DNA of 64,000 bases from Lachnospiraceae bacterium UBA7050 (GCA_002493905.1 DLAJ01000017.1:124001-188000), one strand, 5' to 3'. Positions 8,052-17,723 are shown, counted from the first letter of the stretch. The notes: generated by a model from the sequence alone, not told the origin. Made by a program: numbers and translations.

Positions 8052-9143
8052 ATGAGCGAAAAATTGCGTGTAGGAATTTTAGGCGGAACCGGAATGGTTG
8101 GTCAGAGATTTATTTCTCTGCTCGAGAATCATCCGTGGTTTGAAGTGACAACGATCGCAGCGAGTCCGCGCTCAGCAGGAAAAACCTATGAGGAGGCGGT
8201 CGGCGGCCGTTGGAAAATGGATACGCCGATGCCGGAAGCAGTCAGAAAACTGATCGTGATGAATGTTAACGAGATAGAGGCAGTTGCCGGACAGGTTGAT
8301 TTTGTATTTTCCGCTGTTGACATGACAAAAGAGGAAATTAAAGCGATTGAGGAAGCTTACGCTAAGACGGAGACGCCGGTTGTCTCCAATAACAGCGCGC
8401 ATCGCTGGACGCCGGATGTGCCTATGGTCGTACCGGAGATTAACCCGGAGCATATGAAGGTGATCGAATTCCAGAAAAAACGTCTCGGGACAAAAAGAGG
8501 CTTTGTCGCAGTAAAGCCAAACTGTTCCATTCAAAGTTATGCGCCGGTTCTGACCGCATGGAAGGAATTTGAGCCGTATGAAGTTGTCGCTACAACATAT
8601 CAGGCCATTTCCGGTGCGGGCAAGACGTTTGCAGACTGGCCGGAAATGAGCGGCAATATTATTCCCTATATTGGCGGTGAAGAAGAAAAGAGTGAAAAAG
8701 AACCGCTCCGTATCTGGGGAACAATCAAAGACGGCGAGATTGAGCCGGCGTCCACTCCGGTGATCACATGCCAGTGTATCCGCGTGCCGGTGTTGAACGG
8801 GCATACGGCGGCTGTGTTTGTGAAATTTAAGAAGAAACCGACGAAAGAACAGTTAATTGAAAAACTGGTTTCCTTCAGCGGTCTGCCGCAGGAACTGAAG
8901 CTTCCGAGCGCACCGAAGCAGTTTATCCAGTATCTTGAAGACGATAACCGTCCGCAGGTTACGCTTGATGTCAATTACGAGAATGGAATGGGAATTTCGG
9001 TCGGCAGGCTGCGCGAAGATACGGTTTATGACTGGAAATTTGTCGGTCTTTCCCACAATACGGTGCGCGGCGCCGCAGGCGGAGCTGTTCTCTGTGCCGA
9101 ACTTTTGAAAGCACAGGGATATATCACAAAAAAAGACGAATGA
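8052..9143 (+). CDS. asd: aspartate-semialdehyde dehydrogenase
   Basis: About 363 residues. The enzyme reduces aspartyl phosphate with NADPH to aspartate semialdehyde, the branch point for lysine, diaminopimelate, threonine and methionine. The nucleotide loop GGTGMVGQRF is near the N-terminus, the active cysteine is in KPNCSIQSY (Cys158) and an active histidine is in LNGHTAAVF. It belongs to the longer archaeal/fungal-like branch common in Clostridia. AAAGGAG ends at 8040, only 2 bases from an ATG at 8043, so the ATG at 8052 (MSEKLRV) is preferred; 8043 remains possible. Confidence 0.95.
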   Translation: MSEKLRVGILGGTGMVGQRFISLLENHPWFEVTTIAASPRSAGKTYEEAVGGRWKMDTPMPEAVRKLIVMNVNEIEAVAGQVDFVFSAVDMTKEEIKAIEEAYAKTETPVVSNNSAHRWTPDVPMVVPEINPEHMKVIEFQKKRLGTKRGFVAVKPNCSIQSYAPVLTAWKEFEPYEVVATTYQAISGAGKTFADWPEMSGNIIPYIGGEEEKSEKEPLRIWGTIKDGEIEPASTPVITCQCIRVPVLNGHTAAVFVKFKKKPTKEQLIEKLVSFSGLPQELKLPSAPKQFIQYLEDDNRPQVTLDVNYENGMGISVGRLREDTVYDWKFVGLSHNTVRGAAGGAVLCAELLKAQGYITKKDE

Positions 9144-9159
9144 GAGGGGCTGAGCAAGG

Positions 9160-10881
9160 ATGAACGATCTGCGTTATCAGGTGGATTATCTGACAGCAAT
9201 GAATAAAAGACTGTCAGACAGCGAAAAAATGTACCGGATGGTCTGCGATATGTCATCCTGTGCCTATCTCTATTATAACTATAAGGACGGACAGATCACG
9301 CTGCTCGGCAATTGGCAGGCATTTTTCCCGTTAGAAATTAAGCATATTCAGGATATGGAACGGATTTTTGACTATATTGAGGAAGAAGATGTCGAAAAAC
9401 TCGGTGCCATTCTGCATAGGGAGACTCCTTCAGTGGAGAAGCTCTGCTGTGAATGTAAACTCCGCGGCAAAAAGCAATGGCTTGAGTGCGAGACAGTCAT
9501 TGGGCTTGACGCAGATAAGGAACCGTGCAGCAAAGTGATAAAATTCCGTGATATTTCCCGTTTCAAGCAGCAAAACGACGAACTGACCTATATGGCGTAT
9601 TACGATATGCTGACCGGGCTTTATAACCGGAATTATTTTGTCGGGAGACTTACGGAATGGATTGAACGCGCCAAAAAAGAAAAATCCGTGATCTCCGTGA
9701 TGTTCATTGATATTGACGATTTCCGCAAGGTCAATGACGGTCTTGGCATGCTCATGGGGGATGAGCTTGTACAGCTCTTCGGACAGTTTCTGGGGACCTT
9801 CTGTTCGGAAAACGTGATGGTGTCTCATTTTAATAGTGATACTTACTGTATCGCTATTTATGATCCGTGCGGTTCCCGTAATGTAGACGGTATCTACCGT
9901 ATGATTCAGGAACGTATTCAAAGTCCATTTGTGCTGTCGGGACGTCAGGAAATTGAAATCACAGTCTGCGTCGGCGTCGCCGAATTTCCGGAATCGGCGT
10001 CAAGCGCAATTGAACTGCTCAACAATGCGGAGATTGTTTTATTTAAGGCAAAGAGCATCGGCAGCAACGAGATTCAATATTTTGACGCGCCGATTATTCA
10101 TGACTTCCTGCACCATGTCCAAATCGAGAATATGTTAAAGGGTGCTATGTCTCAAAAGCAGTTTTCGCTTTTCTATCAGCCTCAGTATGATGTCGAAAGC
10201 GGAAAACTGCGCGGTGTGGAAGCGTTGATACGATGGCGGGATGAAAACGGTAAGCAGATCAGCCCGGCAGAGTTTATTCCGATTGCCGAAAAAAACGGCA
10301 GTATTGTCAGCATTGGTGCATGGGTTGTGGAAGAAGCGCTTCGTACTTATGCGGAATGGCGTGATAAATATGGCGTCCATCTGATCATGTCCATCAATAT
10401 TTCGGCCATACAATATAAACGGAAAGACTTTGTATCCAATGTCATTTCATTGATGGAGAAATATGAAATACACGCGAATGAAATTGAATTTGAGATAACA
10501 GAGAGCGTACTGATCGATGATTTTGTGGAAGTAATTGAAAAAATGAATCTTCTTCGGGAATATGGTGTCCGTGTATCCTTAGACGATTTCGGGACCGGAT
10601 TTTCCTCCCTGTCTTATTTGAAAGGGCTTCCCATTGATACGCTGAAAATTGATAAGAGCTTCATCGATACGGTGATTACGGACGATTCCACACGCATTAT
10701 CACGGAATCCATTGTGTCAATGGTAAAAAAACTGGGATTTGAGACGGTAGCGGAAGGTGTCGAAACCGAGGCGCAGTACGAATATCTCAAGGACATCCAC
10801 TGTGATAATATTCAGGGATTTTATCTTGGGAAGCCGATGCCGAAGGATGAAGTTGAACAGATTCTTACTTCCCAGATTTAG
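9160..10881 (+). CDS. PAS-GGDEF-EAL protein, probable c-di-GMP phosphodiesterase
   Basis: A 573-residue cytoplasmic signalling protein. Residues about 20-135 look like a PAS sensor, 145-300 are a GGDEF domain (MLTGLYNRNYF, DIDDFRKVND) and 325-565 an EAL domain. The GGDEF signature itself is MGDEL, so cyclase activity is doubtful. The EAL domain keeps its metal and catalytic residues: EAL in VEALIRW, NIS, EITES, LDDFGTGFSSL, LKIDKSF and AEGVET. The likely role is therefore hydrolysis of c-di-GMP, perhaps with GTP or a PAS ligand as modulator. It lies 16 bases after asd and 24 bases before the next gene, inside one operon. No membrane segments are seen. Confidence 0.92.
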   Translation: MNDLRYQVDYLTAMNKRLSDSEKMYRMVCDMSSCAYLYYNYKDGQITLLGNWQAFFPLEIKHIQDMERIFDYIEEEDVEKLGAILHRETPSVEKLCCECKLRGKKQWLECETVIGLDADKEPCSKVIKFRDISRFKQQNDELTYMAYYDMLTGLYNRNYFVGRLTEWIERAKKEKSVISVMFIDIDDFRKVNDGLGMLMGDELVQLFGQFLGTFCSENVMVSHFNSDTYCIAIYDPCGSRNVDGIYRMIQERIQSPFVLSGRQEIEITVCVGVAEFPESASSAIELLNNAEIVLFKAKSIGSNEIQYFDAPIIHDFLHHVQIENMLKGAMSQKQFSLFYQPQYDVESGKLRGVEALIRWRDENGKQISPAEFIPIAEKNGSIVSIGAWVVEEALRTYAEWRDKYGVHLIMSINISAIQYKRKDFVSNVISLMEKYEIHANEIEFEITESVLIDDFVEVIEKMNLLREYGVRVSLDDFGTGFSSLSYLKGLPIDTLKIDKSFIDTVITDDSTRIITESIVSMVKKLGFETVAEGVETEAQYEYLKDIHCDNIQGFYLGKPMPKDEVEQILTSQI

Positions 10882-10905
10882 TTTTCAGAAAGACAGGTTG
10901 TCGGA

Positions 10906-12261
10906 ATGGACTTTTCCGGAAGAACGGATATTGTAAATCAAATTGAACAGTGCGTTCAGGAGCGCGGAAGCAGAATCCTTGTTCTTTACGGAGAGAAAGG
11001 ATTGGGAAAAACGGCGCTCCTTTTGCAGCTTGCACAAAAGTATGAAAGCGTATATTATCATGCAGTACCGGCATCTGAGTTTACGCAGGCAGGTCTGTTT
11101 CTGCGCCGGCTCGGGGAGACACGCAGACAGCCCGATATAGAAAATGCCTATCATACAGTCTTTACTGTGCTTACAGATCGGTTCAGACAGCCAAAACTGC
11201 TGCTGCTGATTGACGAATCGGAGCATATCCTGAAGGCCGGTGACCAATTTACATCAGCGCTGCGCGTTCTCTTAAACCATGGTTATTCGGACACGGATTT
11301 TCTTGTTCTGCTTTCCTGCTCCTCTTTAAGCTTTGTTGCCAACTCACTCGGTAAACGTCTGGGGATATGTGTTCCTTTTATCAGTGGGATTCATAAGCTT
11401 CGTGCATTTTCTTTTACACAGACCTGCGCGTTTCTGAAAGGGTATTCTGTGGAGGAAAGCTTTCTTTTTTATGCCATTCTGGGCGGAAATCCATCTTTAC
11501 TTACTATGACAAAAAACTTTCCTTCGGCAGAGCGTTTCATCTGCGAAATGTTTTTGAAAAAGACAGGCGTCCTGCATGAGTATGGACTGAACGCCCTGGC
11601 CGGAGAATTGCGTGAGTTCGGAGTCTATGCGACAATTCTTTATCCTATTGCCTGCGGGAAAAATAAGCTCAATGAAATTCATCTTGCAACCGGTTTTTCC
11701 AGAGCCAAGATCAGTGTATATCTGAAAAATCTGATGGAACTTAATCTGATCGAAAAAGTATATTCCTACGGTGCCGGACCGCGCGATGATTCAAAAAAAG
11801 GTTTGTACCGGATCAGCCAGCCCGCAGTTGAATTCTGGTACCGTTTCCTCTATGCAGCTCAAAGCGTGATGCCGGAAACAGAACCTGAAACATTTTATGA
11901 GCAGATGATTGCACCGAACCTTCCGGCGTTCATGGAGCGCGCCTACGCGCGGGCCTCCGCGCAGGCACTGATAGAAGGCAGGGTCTTCCGCAGCGGACAT
12001 ATTCTGCGCTGTGAGGAGTGGAACGGAAAATCGGGCGAAATTCCGGTTGTCGCCATCACAGAGCAAGGCGACGCAATCCCTATTTTCGTTCATTATGGAG
12101 TACAGCCGCTCAGCGTAGAGGATATAGAATGGTATGCGTTTAGCTGTAAGAAGGCGCGCCTGTCATCAAAAAACATGCTGATCTTTTCAGAAGGAATCCC
12201 TGATGAGGCGGTGGAGGAGCGTGCACATGTCATGTCTCTGTTTTCATTATATAAAAAATAG
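10906..12261 (+). CDS. AAA ATPase with DUF234-type C-terminus
   Basis: A 451-residue STAND/ATPase-family protein of the archaeal-type ATP-binding group. Walker A is GEKGLGKT (residues 29-36) and Walker B LLLLIDES (98-105). A winged-helix-like stretch (LATGFSRAKISVYLKNLMELNLI) follows around residue 265. The C-terminus has the DUF234-like YRISQPAVEFWYRF followed by a nuclease-like restriction fold region. The biological role of this family is not established; DNA-linked or stress functions are commonly proposed. It sits 11 bases before topB, consistent with a DNA-related role, but the operon also contains asd, so context is weak. Confidence 0.8.
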   Translation: MDFSGRTDIVNQIEQCVQERGSRILVLYGEKGLGKTALLLQLAQKYESVYYHAVPASEFTQAGLFLRRLGETRRQPDIENAYHTVFTVLTDRFRQPKLLLLIDESEHILKAGDQFTSALRVLLNHGYSDTDFLVLLSCSSLSFVANSLGKRLGICVPFISGIHKLRAFSFTQTCAFLKGYSVEESFLFYAILGGNPSLLTMTKNFPSAERFICEMFLKKTGVLHEYGLNALAGELREFGVYATILYPIACGKNKLNEIHLATGFSRAKISVYLKNLMELNLIEKVYSYGAGPRDDSKKGLYRISQPAVEFWYRFLYAAQSVMPETEPETFYEQMIAPNLPAFMERAYARASAQALIEGRVFRSGHILRCEEWNGKSGEIPVVAITEQGDAIPIFVHYGVQPLSVEDIEWYAFSCKKARLSSKNMLIFSEGIPDEAVEERAHVMSLFSLYKK

Positions 12262-12272
12262 ATTGGACAACA

Positions 12273-14258
12273 ATGGAAAAACGATTATTTATCGCAGAAA
12301 AACCGAGCGTTGCAAGAGAATTTGCAAAAGCTCTCAAGGTGAAAGGCTCAAATAAAGACGGCTATATCGAATCGGAGGACACCATTGTGACGTGGTGTGT
12401 CGGGCATCTTGTTACGATGAGTTATCCGGATGCTTATGACGAGCGCTTAAAGCGCTGGAGCCTGGATACACTCCCATTTATTCCGACGGAATATAAATAC
12501 GAAGTCATAGATAATGTAGCGAAGCAGTTCCGGATTGTCAGCGGTCTGCTCACACGCGGGGATGTAGCGACAATCTATGTCTGCACCGACTCAGGCCGGG
12601 AGGGAGAATACATTTACCGTCTGGTAGAAAAGCAGGCTCAGGTCAAAAATAAAACCAGAAAGCGTGTTTGGATCGACTCGCAGACTGAGGAGGAAATCCT
12701 GCGCGGCGTGCGTGAGGCAAAGGACCTTGCAGAATATGATAACCTCTGTGCGGCAGCCTATCTGCGCGCGAAGGAAGATTATTTGATGGGAATCAATTTT
12801 TCACGCGTTCTGACGCTAAAATACGGCGGTCCAATTAAGAACTATCTAAAGCTGGAGCGCGCATCCGTTTCCGTCGGACGCGTAATGACCTGCGTGCTCG
12901 GAATGGTCGTCAAACGCGAACGCGAAATCCGTGCATTCGTGAAAACGCCGTTTTACCGCGTAATTGGCAGTTTTGCACTTTCGGATAAGAACTTTGACGG
13001 CGAATGGCGCGCTGGAGAAGGCTCTATTTACGAAAAATCTCCGGCTTTATACAAGGAAAATGGATTTTTACAGGAAAAAGATGCGCTCGCACTGATCCGG
13101 CATGTGGAAGGGAAGCCGGCTATCGTCGAGAAAATTGAGCGAAAAAAGGAAAACAAAAATCCTCCACTCCTTTATAATCTTGCAGAACTGCAGAACGACT
13201 GTTCAAAATACTTTAAGATCAGCCCGGATGAGACGCTTTCTTTTGTGCAGGATATGTATGAAAAAAAACTTCTGACTTATCCAAGAACCGATGCACGCGT
13301 GCTTTCGAGCGCTGTCGCGAAAGAGATTGATAAAAATATCCGCGGGCTGATACAGTATGGCCCGGTTGGCGCGTACGCGGCACTGCTGATTGAAAAAAAC
13401 GCATACCGCGGCGTTGGAAAAAGCCGGTATGTTAATGATAAGCAGATTACCGATCATTATGCGATCATTCCGACCGGGCAGGGACTTAGGGCACTGGAGT
13501 CGCTCCCGCAGACTGCCGTCCATATTTATGAACTGGTTGCAAGACGGTTCTTAAGTATTTTTTTCCCGGCTGCTGCCTATGAAAAGGTTGCCCTTGTAAG
13601 CCGGGTGGATACGGAGTGCTTTGCCTCCAACTTCAAGATACTAAAGAAAGAGGGCTATCTGGCGGTCGCACGTCCTTCTTTTTTCAAAAAAGAAAAGGAG
13701 AACGAAGGCTCCGAGGATGAGATGAAATGTGACGAGACATTTCTCACACTGCTTGAACAGGTAAAAAAGGGAACAGAATTGGCAGTAAATGGTTATTCTG
13801 TGAAGGAGGGAGAGACATCCCCGCCGAAACGCTACAATTCCGGTTCCATGATTCTTACAATGGAAAATGCCGGACAGTTTATTGAAGATGAAGAACTGCG
13901 CGCGCAGATAAAGGGAAGCGGGATCGGTACAAGTGCGACCCGCGCCGAAATCTTAAAAAAACTTGTGCATATCAAATACTTAAAATTAAACAAAAAAACG
14001 CAGGTAATTACGCCGACACTACTCGGTGAAATGATCTATGACGTGGTTGACAGCTCTATGAAAGCATTGCTTGATCCTGCACTCACGGCAAGCTGGGAAA
14101 AGGGACTCTCAGGTGTTGCGGAAGGCAGCATTACGGAGAAAGAATACTTAGAAAAGCTGAACGGATTCGTGACGCGCCGCACAGAATATGTCAAGCAGAT
14201 TACAAACCAGAATCACTTATACCATAAATTTGATGAAGCTGCTGGATTTTACCGCTGA
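12273..14258 (+). CDS. topB: DNA topoisomerase III
   Basis: A 661-residue type IA topoisomerase that passes single strands through a transient nick to resolve recombination and replication intermediates. The toprim domain opens MEKRLFIAEKPSVAREF and contains TDSGREGEYIYR; the active tyrosine is Tyr336 in TYPRTDARVLS. The protein ends shortly after the type IA core, without the zinc-binding tail of some homologs. A large topB in an operon rather than on a mobile element suggests a chromosomal copy; no conjugation genes are nearby. Confidence 0.95.
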   Translation: MEKRLFIAEKPSVAREFAKALKVKGSNKDGYIESEDTIVTWCVGHLVTMSYPDAYDERLKRWSLDTLPFIPTEYKYEVIDNVAKQFRIVSGLLTRGDVATIYVCTDSGREGEYIYRLVEKQAQVKNKTRKRVWIDSQTEEEILRGVREAKDLAEYDNLCAAAYLRAKEDYLMGINFSRVLTLKYGGPIKNYLKLERASVSVGRVMTCVLGMVVKREREIRAFVKTPFYRVIGSFALSDKNFDGEWRAGEGSIYEKSPALYKENGFLQEKDALALIRHVEGKPAIVEKIERKKENKNPPLLYNLAELQNDCSKYFKISPDETLSFVQDMYEKKLLTYPRTDARVLSSAVAKEIDKNIRGLIQYGPVGAYAALLIEKNAYRGVGKSRYVNDKQITDHYAIIPTGQGLRALESLPQTAVHIYELVARRFLSIFFPAAAYEKVALVSRVDTECFASNFKILKKEGYLAVARPSFFKKEKENEGSEDEMKCDETFLTLLEQVKKGTELAVNGYSVKEGETSPPKRYNSGSMILTMENAGQFIEDEELRAQIKGSGIGTSATRAEILKKLVHIKYLKLNKKTQVITPTLLGEMIYDVVDSSMKALLDPALTASWEKGLSGVAEGSITEKEYLEKLNGFVTRRTEYVKQITNQNHLYHKFDEAAGFYR

Positions 14259-14372
14259 TAGACCGAGTCAGTCAATATATCATATCGGCAGGCATTTTTC
14301 ACAAAGTAAACAGTTACAATTTATATTATCTGATTACCGATTCAAAAAAAGAGATTCAGAATGGAGGAGAAT

Positions 14373-15062
14373 ATGGAATCTGCAAAAATCAAACATTTAT
14401 ACGATCTGGACAAAACCATTGCGGCAGCATTGTTTGAGGGAAAAACTTATCCATGGGAACTGCTTCCTGAAATTGGCGATTTTATCATTTCGATCGGCAG
14501 ACAGCTGGATAAAGCTGTGTACGAGGAGCGCTCTGAACATGTCTGGGTTGCAAAAAATGCAAACGTGTTCGACAGCGCGTATCTTGGCGCACCGTGCATC
14601 ATCGACGAACACGCAGAGGTCAGGCAGTGTGCGTTTATCCGTGGGAATGCGATTGTGGGAAAAGGCGCAGTCGTCGGAAATTCCACGGAGTTAAAAAACG
14701 TAATCTTATTTGATAATGTGCAGGTGCCGCATTATAATTATGTCGGCGACAGCATTTTGGGATACCGGTCACATATGGGGGCAGGTTCGATCACATCGAA
14801 TGTCAAGAGTGATAAAACGCTTGTGACCGTAAAAGACCGACTGACGGGCGAGTCCATTGAAACCGGTCTCAAAAAGTTTGGTGCAATGCTCGGTGATCAT
14901 GTGGAAGTCGGCTGTAATTCGGTGTTAAATCCCGGTACGGTAATCGGAAGAAATACCAATGTTTATCCGTTATCCAGCGTACGAGGCGTAATCCCGGAGA
15001 AGCATATATATAAGAGCGAATCGGATATCGTTGTAAAAACATGTCCGGATACGGTTTTTTAG
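14373..15062 (+). CDS. left-handed beta-helix (hexapeptide) protein, GlmU C-domain-like
   Basis: A 229-residue protein made mainly of hexapeptide repeats (for example AEVRQCAFIRGNAIVGKGAVVGNSTEL split over residues 85-110) typical of acyltransferases and of the C-terminal half of GlmU. It has no N-terminal nucleotidyltransferase domain, so annotation as UDP-N-acetylglucosamine pyrophosphorylase, common for such genes, would be only partly justified. The start at 14373 is set by GGAGGAGA directly upstream; an ATG at 14361 overlaps that ribosome site. It stands 114 bases after topB and may have its own promoter. Confidence 0.8.
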   Translation: MESAKIKHLYDLDKTIAAALFEGKTYPWELLPEIGDFIISIGRQLDKAVYEERSEHVWVAKNANVFDSAYLGAPCIIDEHAEVRQCAFIRGNAIVGKGAVVGNSTELKNVILFDNVQVPHYNYVGDSILGYRSHMGAGSITSNVKSDKTLVTVKDRLTGESIETGLKKFGAMLGDHVEVGCNSVLNPGTVIGRNTNVYPLSSVRGVIPEKHIYKSESDIVVKTCPDTVF

Positions 15063-15118
15063 TTTTATGGACTCTATGCGCAAAACAAATTTACTTATGA
15101 TTATAGAGGGGGAATGAG

Positions 15119-15616
15119 ATGTACTGTAACAATTGTGGTTCACAGATTGCAGAAGGAGCGGCATTCTGCAGCCATTGCGGGAGTGCTGTATCAAGCAATA
15201 TGCAGGAGAATATGAAAAATCCAAACGGGAATATGGCGTATCAGAATGTCGGAATACATGGAACGGAAAAAAAGGCGAATATTGCCGCGATCATTTCGGC
15301 GGTACTTCTTGGAATCGCCATGTTTTTACCCTATGTGTCGATTGACGACAGCTTTATCAGCGTTAGCAAAGCGCTGATTGACGGAGACGGTGTTTTGTTT
15401 CTGATCGTTGCAGCAATCGGGATGATCGGCGCATTGGTAAAGAAAAATGGAATTGTGATATTTTCCGGTGTTCTGGCATGTTTATTGAGCATCGTCGAAA
15501 TCGTCGTGTTTGCACGAAATGAGTATCGTGAATTTTTCACAAAGGGCGCAGGTTTTTATATGATGATCATAGCGTCTGCCTCCCTGCTGATCTCGGGTTT
15601 CATAAAGAGAAAGTAA
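15119..15616 (+). CDS. zinc-ribbon membrane protein (paralog 1)
   Basis: A 165-residue protein. The N-terminus is a zinc ribbon, CNNCG then CSHCG, with four cysteines in two knuckles (residues 3-23). After a linker there are about four hydrophobic segments. Two further genes in this window (20453 and 21362) share the design. The function is not known; such proteins are thought to sit in the membrane with the ribbon in the cytoplasm. GAGGGGG lies just upstream of the ATG. Confidence 0.8.
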   Translation: MYCNNCGSQIAEGAAFCSHCGSAVSSNMQENMKNPNGNMAYQNVGIHGTEKKANIAAIISAVLLGIAMFLPYVSIDDSFISVSKALIDGDGVLFLIVAAIGMIGALVKKNGIVIFSGVLACLLSIVEIVVFARNEYREFFTKGAGFYMMIIASASLLISGFIKRK

Positions 15617-15739
15617 TAAAATGCACCAAAAAATACTGGATTTTTTTGTCAGATTGTGAGAAAATTAAAACAGTGGCGCAACAGGATAGGAATATGCCGC
15701 GCGCCAGTAAGGATACCATAAATCGAAAGGAGATTTCAC

Positions 15740-16432
15740 ATGATTTATTCAAAGGAAGTTGAAGAAATGTGTACCGTAGCACAGGGCGTACATCACGGCT
15801 GTGCTCCTATTCCGGAAGAAGCTAAGTGGGTACAGGCGAAAAAGGTGGAAGACATTTCCGGTCTGACGCACGGTGTAGGCTGGTGTGCACCGCAGCAGGG
15901 TGCGTGCAAGCTGACCCTTAACGTTAAAGAGGGAATCATACAGGAGGCGCTGGTGGAGACGATCGGCTGCTCCGGCATGACGCATTCCGCCGCGATGGCT
16001 GCGGAAATCCTTCCGGGACTGACTGTCATGGAGGCATTGAACACGGACCTCGTATGCGATGCGATCAATACTGCTATGAGAGAGCTGTTTTTGCAGATTG
16101 TCTACGGACGTACGCAGAGTGCATTCTCCGAGGAAGGATTACCGGTCGGAGCTGGTCTGGAAGACCTCGGAAAGGGCTTAAGGAGCCAAGTCGGAACCAT
16201 GTATGGTACATTAAAAAAAGGTCCCCGTTATCTGGAAATGGCAGAGGGCTATGTAACCGGAATCGCGCTTGATAAGGACGATCAGATTATCGGTTATAAG
16301 TTCGTAAGCCTTGGAAAGATGACTGATTTCATCAAAAAAGGCGACGATCCGAATACTGCTTACGAAAAAGCAAGCGGACAGTACGGCCGTGTCGATGACG
16401 CAGTAAAAATCATTGACCCGCGGAAAGAATAA
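15740..16432 (+). CDS. IscU/NifU-like iron-sulfur scaffold family protein
   Basis: A 230-residue protein related to iron-sulfur scaffold proteins. Conserved cysteines appear in GWCAPQQGACKL, in TIGCSGMTHSAAMAAEIL (the scaffold-like motif) and in TDLVCDAIN. It differs from classical IscU/SufU by an extra N-terminal stretch with Cys and His (MCTVAQGVHHGCAP) and a C-terminal extension. It starts after a clear AAAGGAG and is followed after 20 bases by the GGGtGRT gene, a pairing widely seen in Clostridia. Biochemistry of this subfamily is unproven, so cluster assembly is an inference from the fold. Confidence 0.82.
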   Translation: MIYSKEVEEMCTVAQGVHHGCAPIPEEAKWVQAKKVEDISGLTHGVGWCAPQQGACKLTLNVKEGIIQEALVETIGCSGMTHSAAMAAEILPGLTVMEALNTDLVCDAINTAMRELFLQIVYGRTQSAFSEEGLPVGAGLEDLGKGLRSQVGTMYGTLKKGPRYLEMAEGYVTGIALDKDDQIIGYKFVSLGKMTDFIKKGDDPNTAYEKASGQYGRVDDAVKIIDPRKE

Positions 16433-16452
16433 ATCAGGAGGAGGACAAATCA

Positions 16453-17463
16453 ATGGCTTTATTTGAATCATATGAAAGAAGAATTGACACGATCAATTCC
16501 GTATTGAACAGCTATGGGATCGCTTCGCTCGAGGAAGCGGAAAAAATTACCAAAGATGCGGGTCTTGACGTATATGAGCAGGTCAAAAAAATTCAGCCGA
16601 TCTGTTTTGAAAATGCATGCTGGGCATACACGGTAGGCGCGGCAATCGCAATCAAGAAAAACTGCAGAAAAGCTTCCGACGCGGCAGCTGCGATTGGAGA
16701 AGGCTTACAGGCATTCTGTATTCCCGGCTCTGTTGCCGATACGCGTAAGGTAGGTCTTGGACACGGAAACCTTGGTAAGATGCTTCTTGAGGAAGATACA
16801 GACTGCTTCTGTTTCCTTGCCGGACACGAGTCCTTTGCAGCGGCAGAGGGTGCGATCGGTATTGCGGAAAAGGCAAACAAAGTCCGTAAAAAACCGCTCC
16901 GCGTTATCTTAAACGGTCTTGGAAAAGACGCTGCTAAGATTATTTCACGTATTAACGGTTTTACGTTCGTAGAAACCGAATATGATCCGTATAAAAATGA
17001 AGTAAAAGAACTGGAGCGCATTTCGTATTCTGACGGACTTCGTTCCAAAGTAAACTGCTATGGAGCAAATTCCGTTCCTGAAGGCGTAGCGATTATGTGG
17101 AAGGAGAATGTGGACGTATCAATTACCGGCAACTCTACAAACCCGACCAGATTCCAGCATCCGGTAGCGGGTACATATAAGAAAGAGCGCATTGAAGCGG
17201 GTAAGAAGTATTTCTCCGTTGCTTCCGGCGGCGGTACAGGACGTACACTGCATCCCGACAATATGGCTGCGGGGCCGGCTTCTTACGGCTTTACTGATAC
17301 ACTTGGACGTATGCATTCTGATGCACAGTTCGCAGGATCGTCCTCCGTTCCCGCACACGTGGAAATGATGGGTCTGATCGGTATGGGCAATAACCCGATG
17401 GTAGGCGCTACCGTTGCAGTTGCAGTTTCTGTTGAGGAAGCGGCAAACGCAAATCGCTTCTAA
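16453..17463 (+). CDS. GGGtGRT protein, function unknown
   Basis: A 336-residue protein named for its motif GGGTGRT, found here as ASGGGTGRTLHPDNMAAGPASY split around residues 257-278. A second glycine-rich part, PGSVADTRKVGLGHGNLG, and a methionine/glycine-rich end (GMGNNPMVGATVAVAVSVEEA) are also visible. Strong AGGAGGAGG precedes the start. It is co-transcribed with the IscU-like gene and ended by the terminator at 17523. The fold and reaction are not established; the pairing suggests a partner of the scaffold protein. Confidence 0.88.
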   Translation: MALFESYERRIDTINSVLNSYGIASLEEAEKITKDAGLDVYEQVKKIQPICFENACWAYTVGAAIAIKKNCRKASDAAAAIGEGLQAFCIPGSVADTRKVGLGHGNLGKMLLEEDTDCFCFLAGHESFAAAEGAIGIAEKANKVRKKPLRVILNGLGKDAAKIISRINGFTFVETEYDPYKNEVKELERISYSDGLRSKVNCYGANSVPEGVAIMWKENVDVSITGNSTNPTRFQHPVAGTYKKERIEAGKKYFSVASGGGTGRTLHPDNMAAGPASYGFTDTLGRMHSDAQFAGSSSVPAHVEMMGLIGMGNNPMVGATVAVAVSVEEAANANRF

Positions 17464-17522
17464 ATGGAATCATATGATCAGGTTTTTGTATTTGCAAGAC
17501 ATTTGAACAGGTAGATATATGG

Positions 17523-17549
17523 CCCGCAGGCTTTTGCCTGCGGGTTTTT
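17523..17549 (+). terminator. terminator after the GGGtGRT gene
   Basis: CCCGCAGGC, loop TTTT, GCCTGCGGG and then TTTTT: a perfect 9-bp stem with a T run. The remaining stretch to the chemoreceptor (17550-17790) holds an AT-rich region and that gene's promoter; no gene is seen. Confidence 0.95.
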
Positions 17550-17694
17550 GCTTTTTGTCATATATGTCAAGAAAAGCAAAAAAATCACATAGAATCGTCC
17601 AGAAAAATTAATATTTTGCACAAGTCAAGTCTTCAAATGACGTAAATAATTATGCAAAACGTACGCCTTTTGCGCAATAAGGTGATGACATATA

Positions 17695-17723
17695 TTGACA
17701 TTATGTGAGACACATTATATAAT
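17695..17723 (+). promoter_or_regulatory. promoter of chemoreceptor gene, with palindrome in spacer
   Basis: TTGACA at 17695-17700 and TATAAT at 17718-17723, both perfect, 17-bp spacer. The spacer holds ATGTG-AGA-CACAT (17703-17715), an inverted repeat suited to a repressor or activator. Confidence 0.8.
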
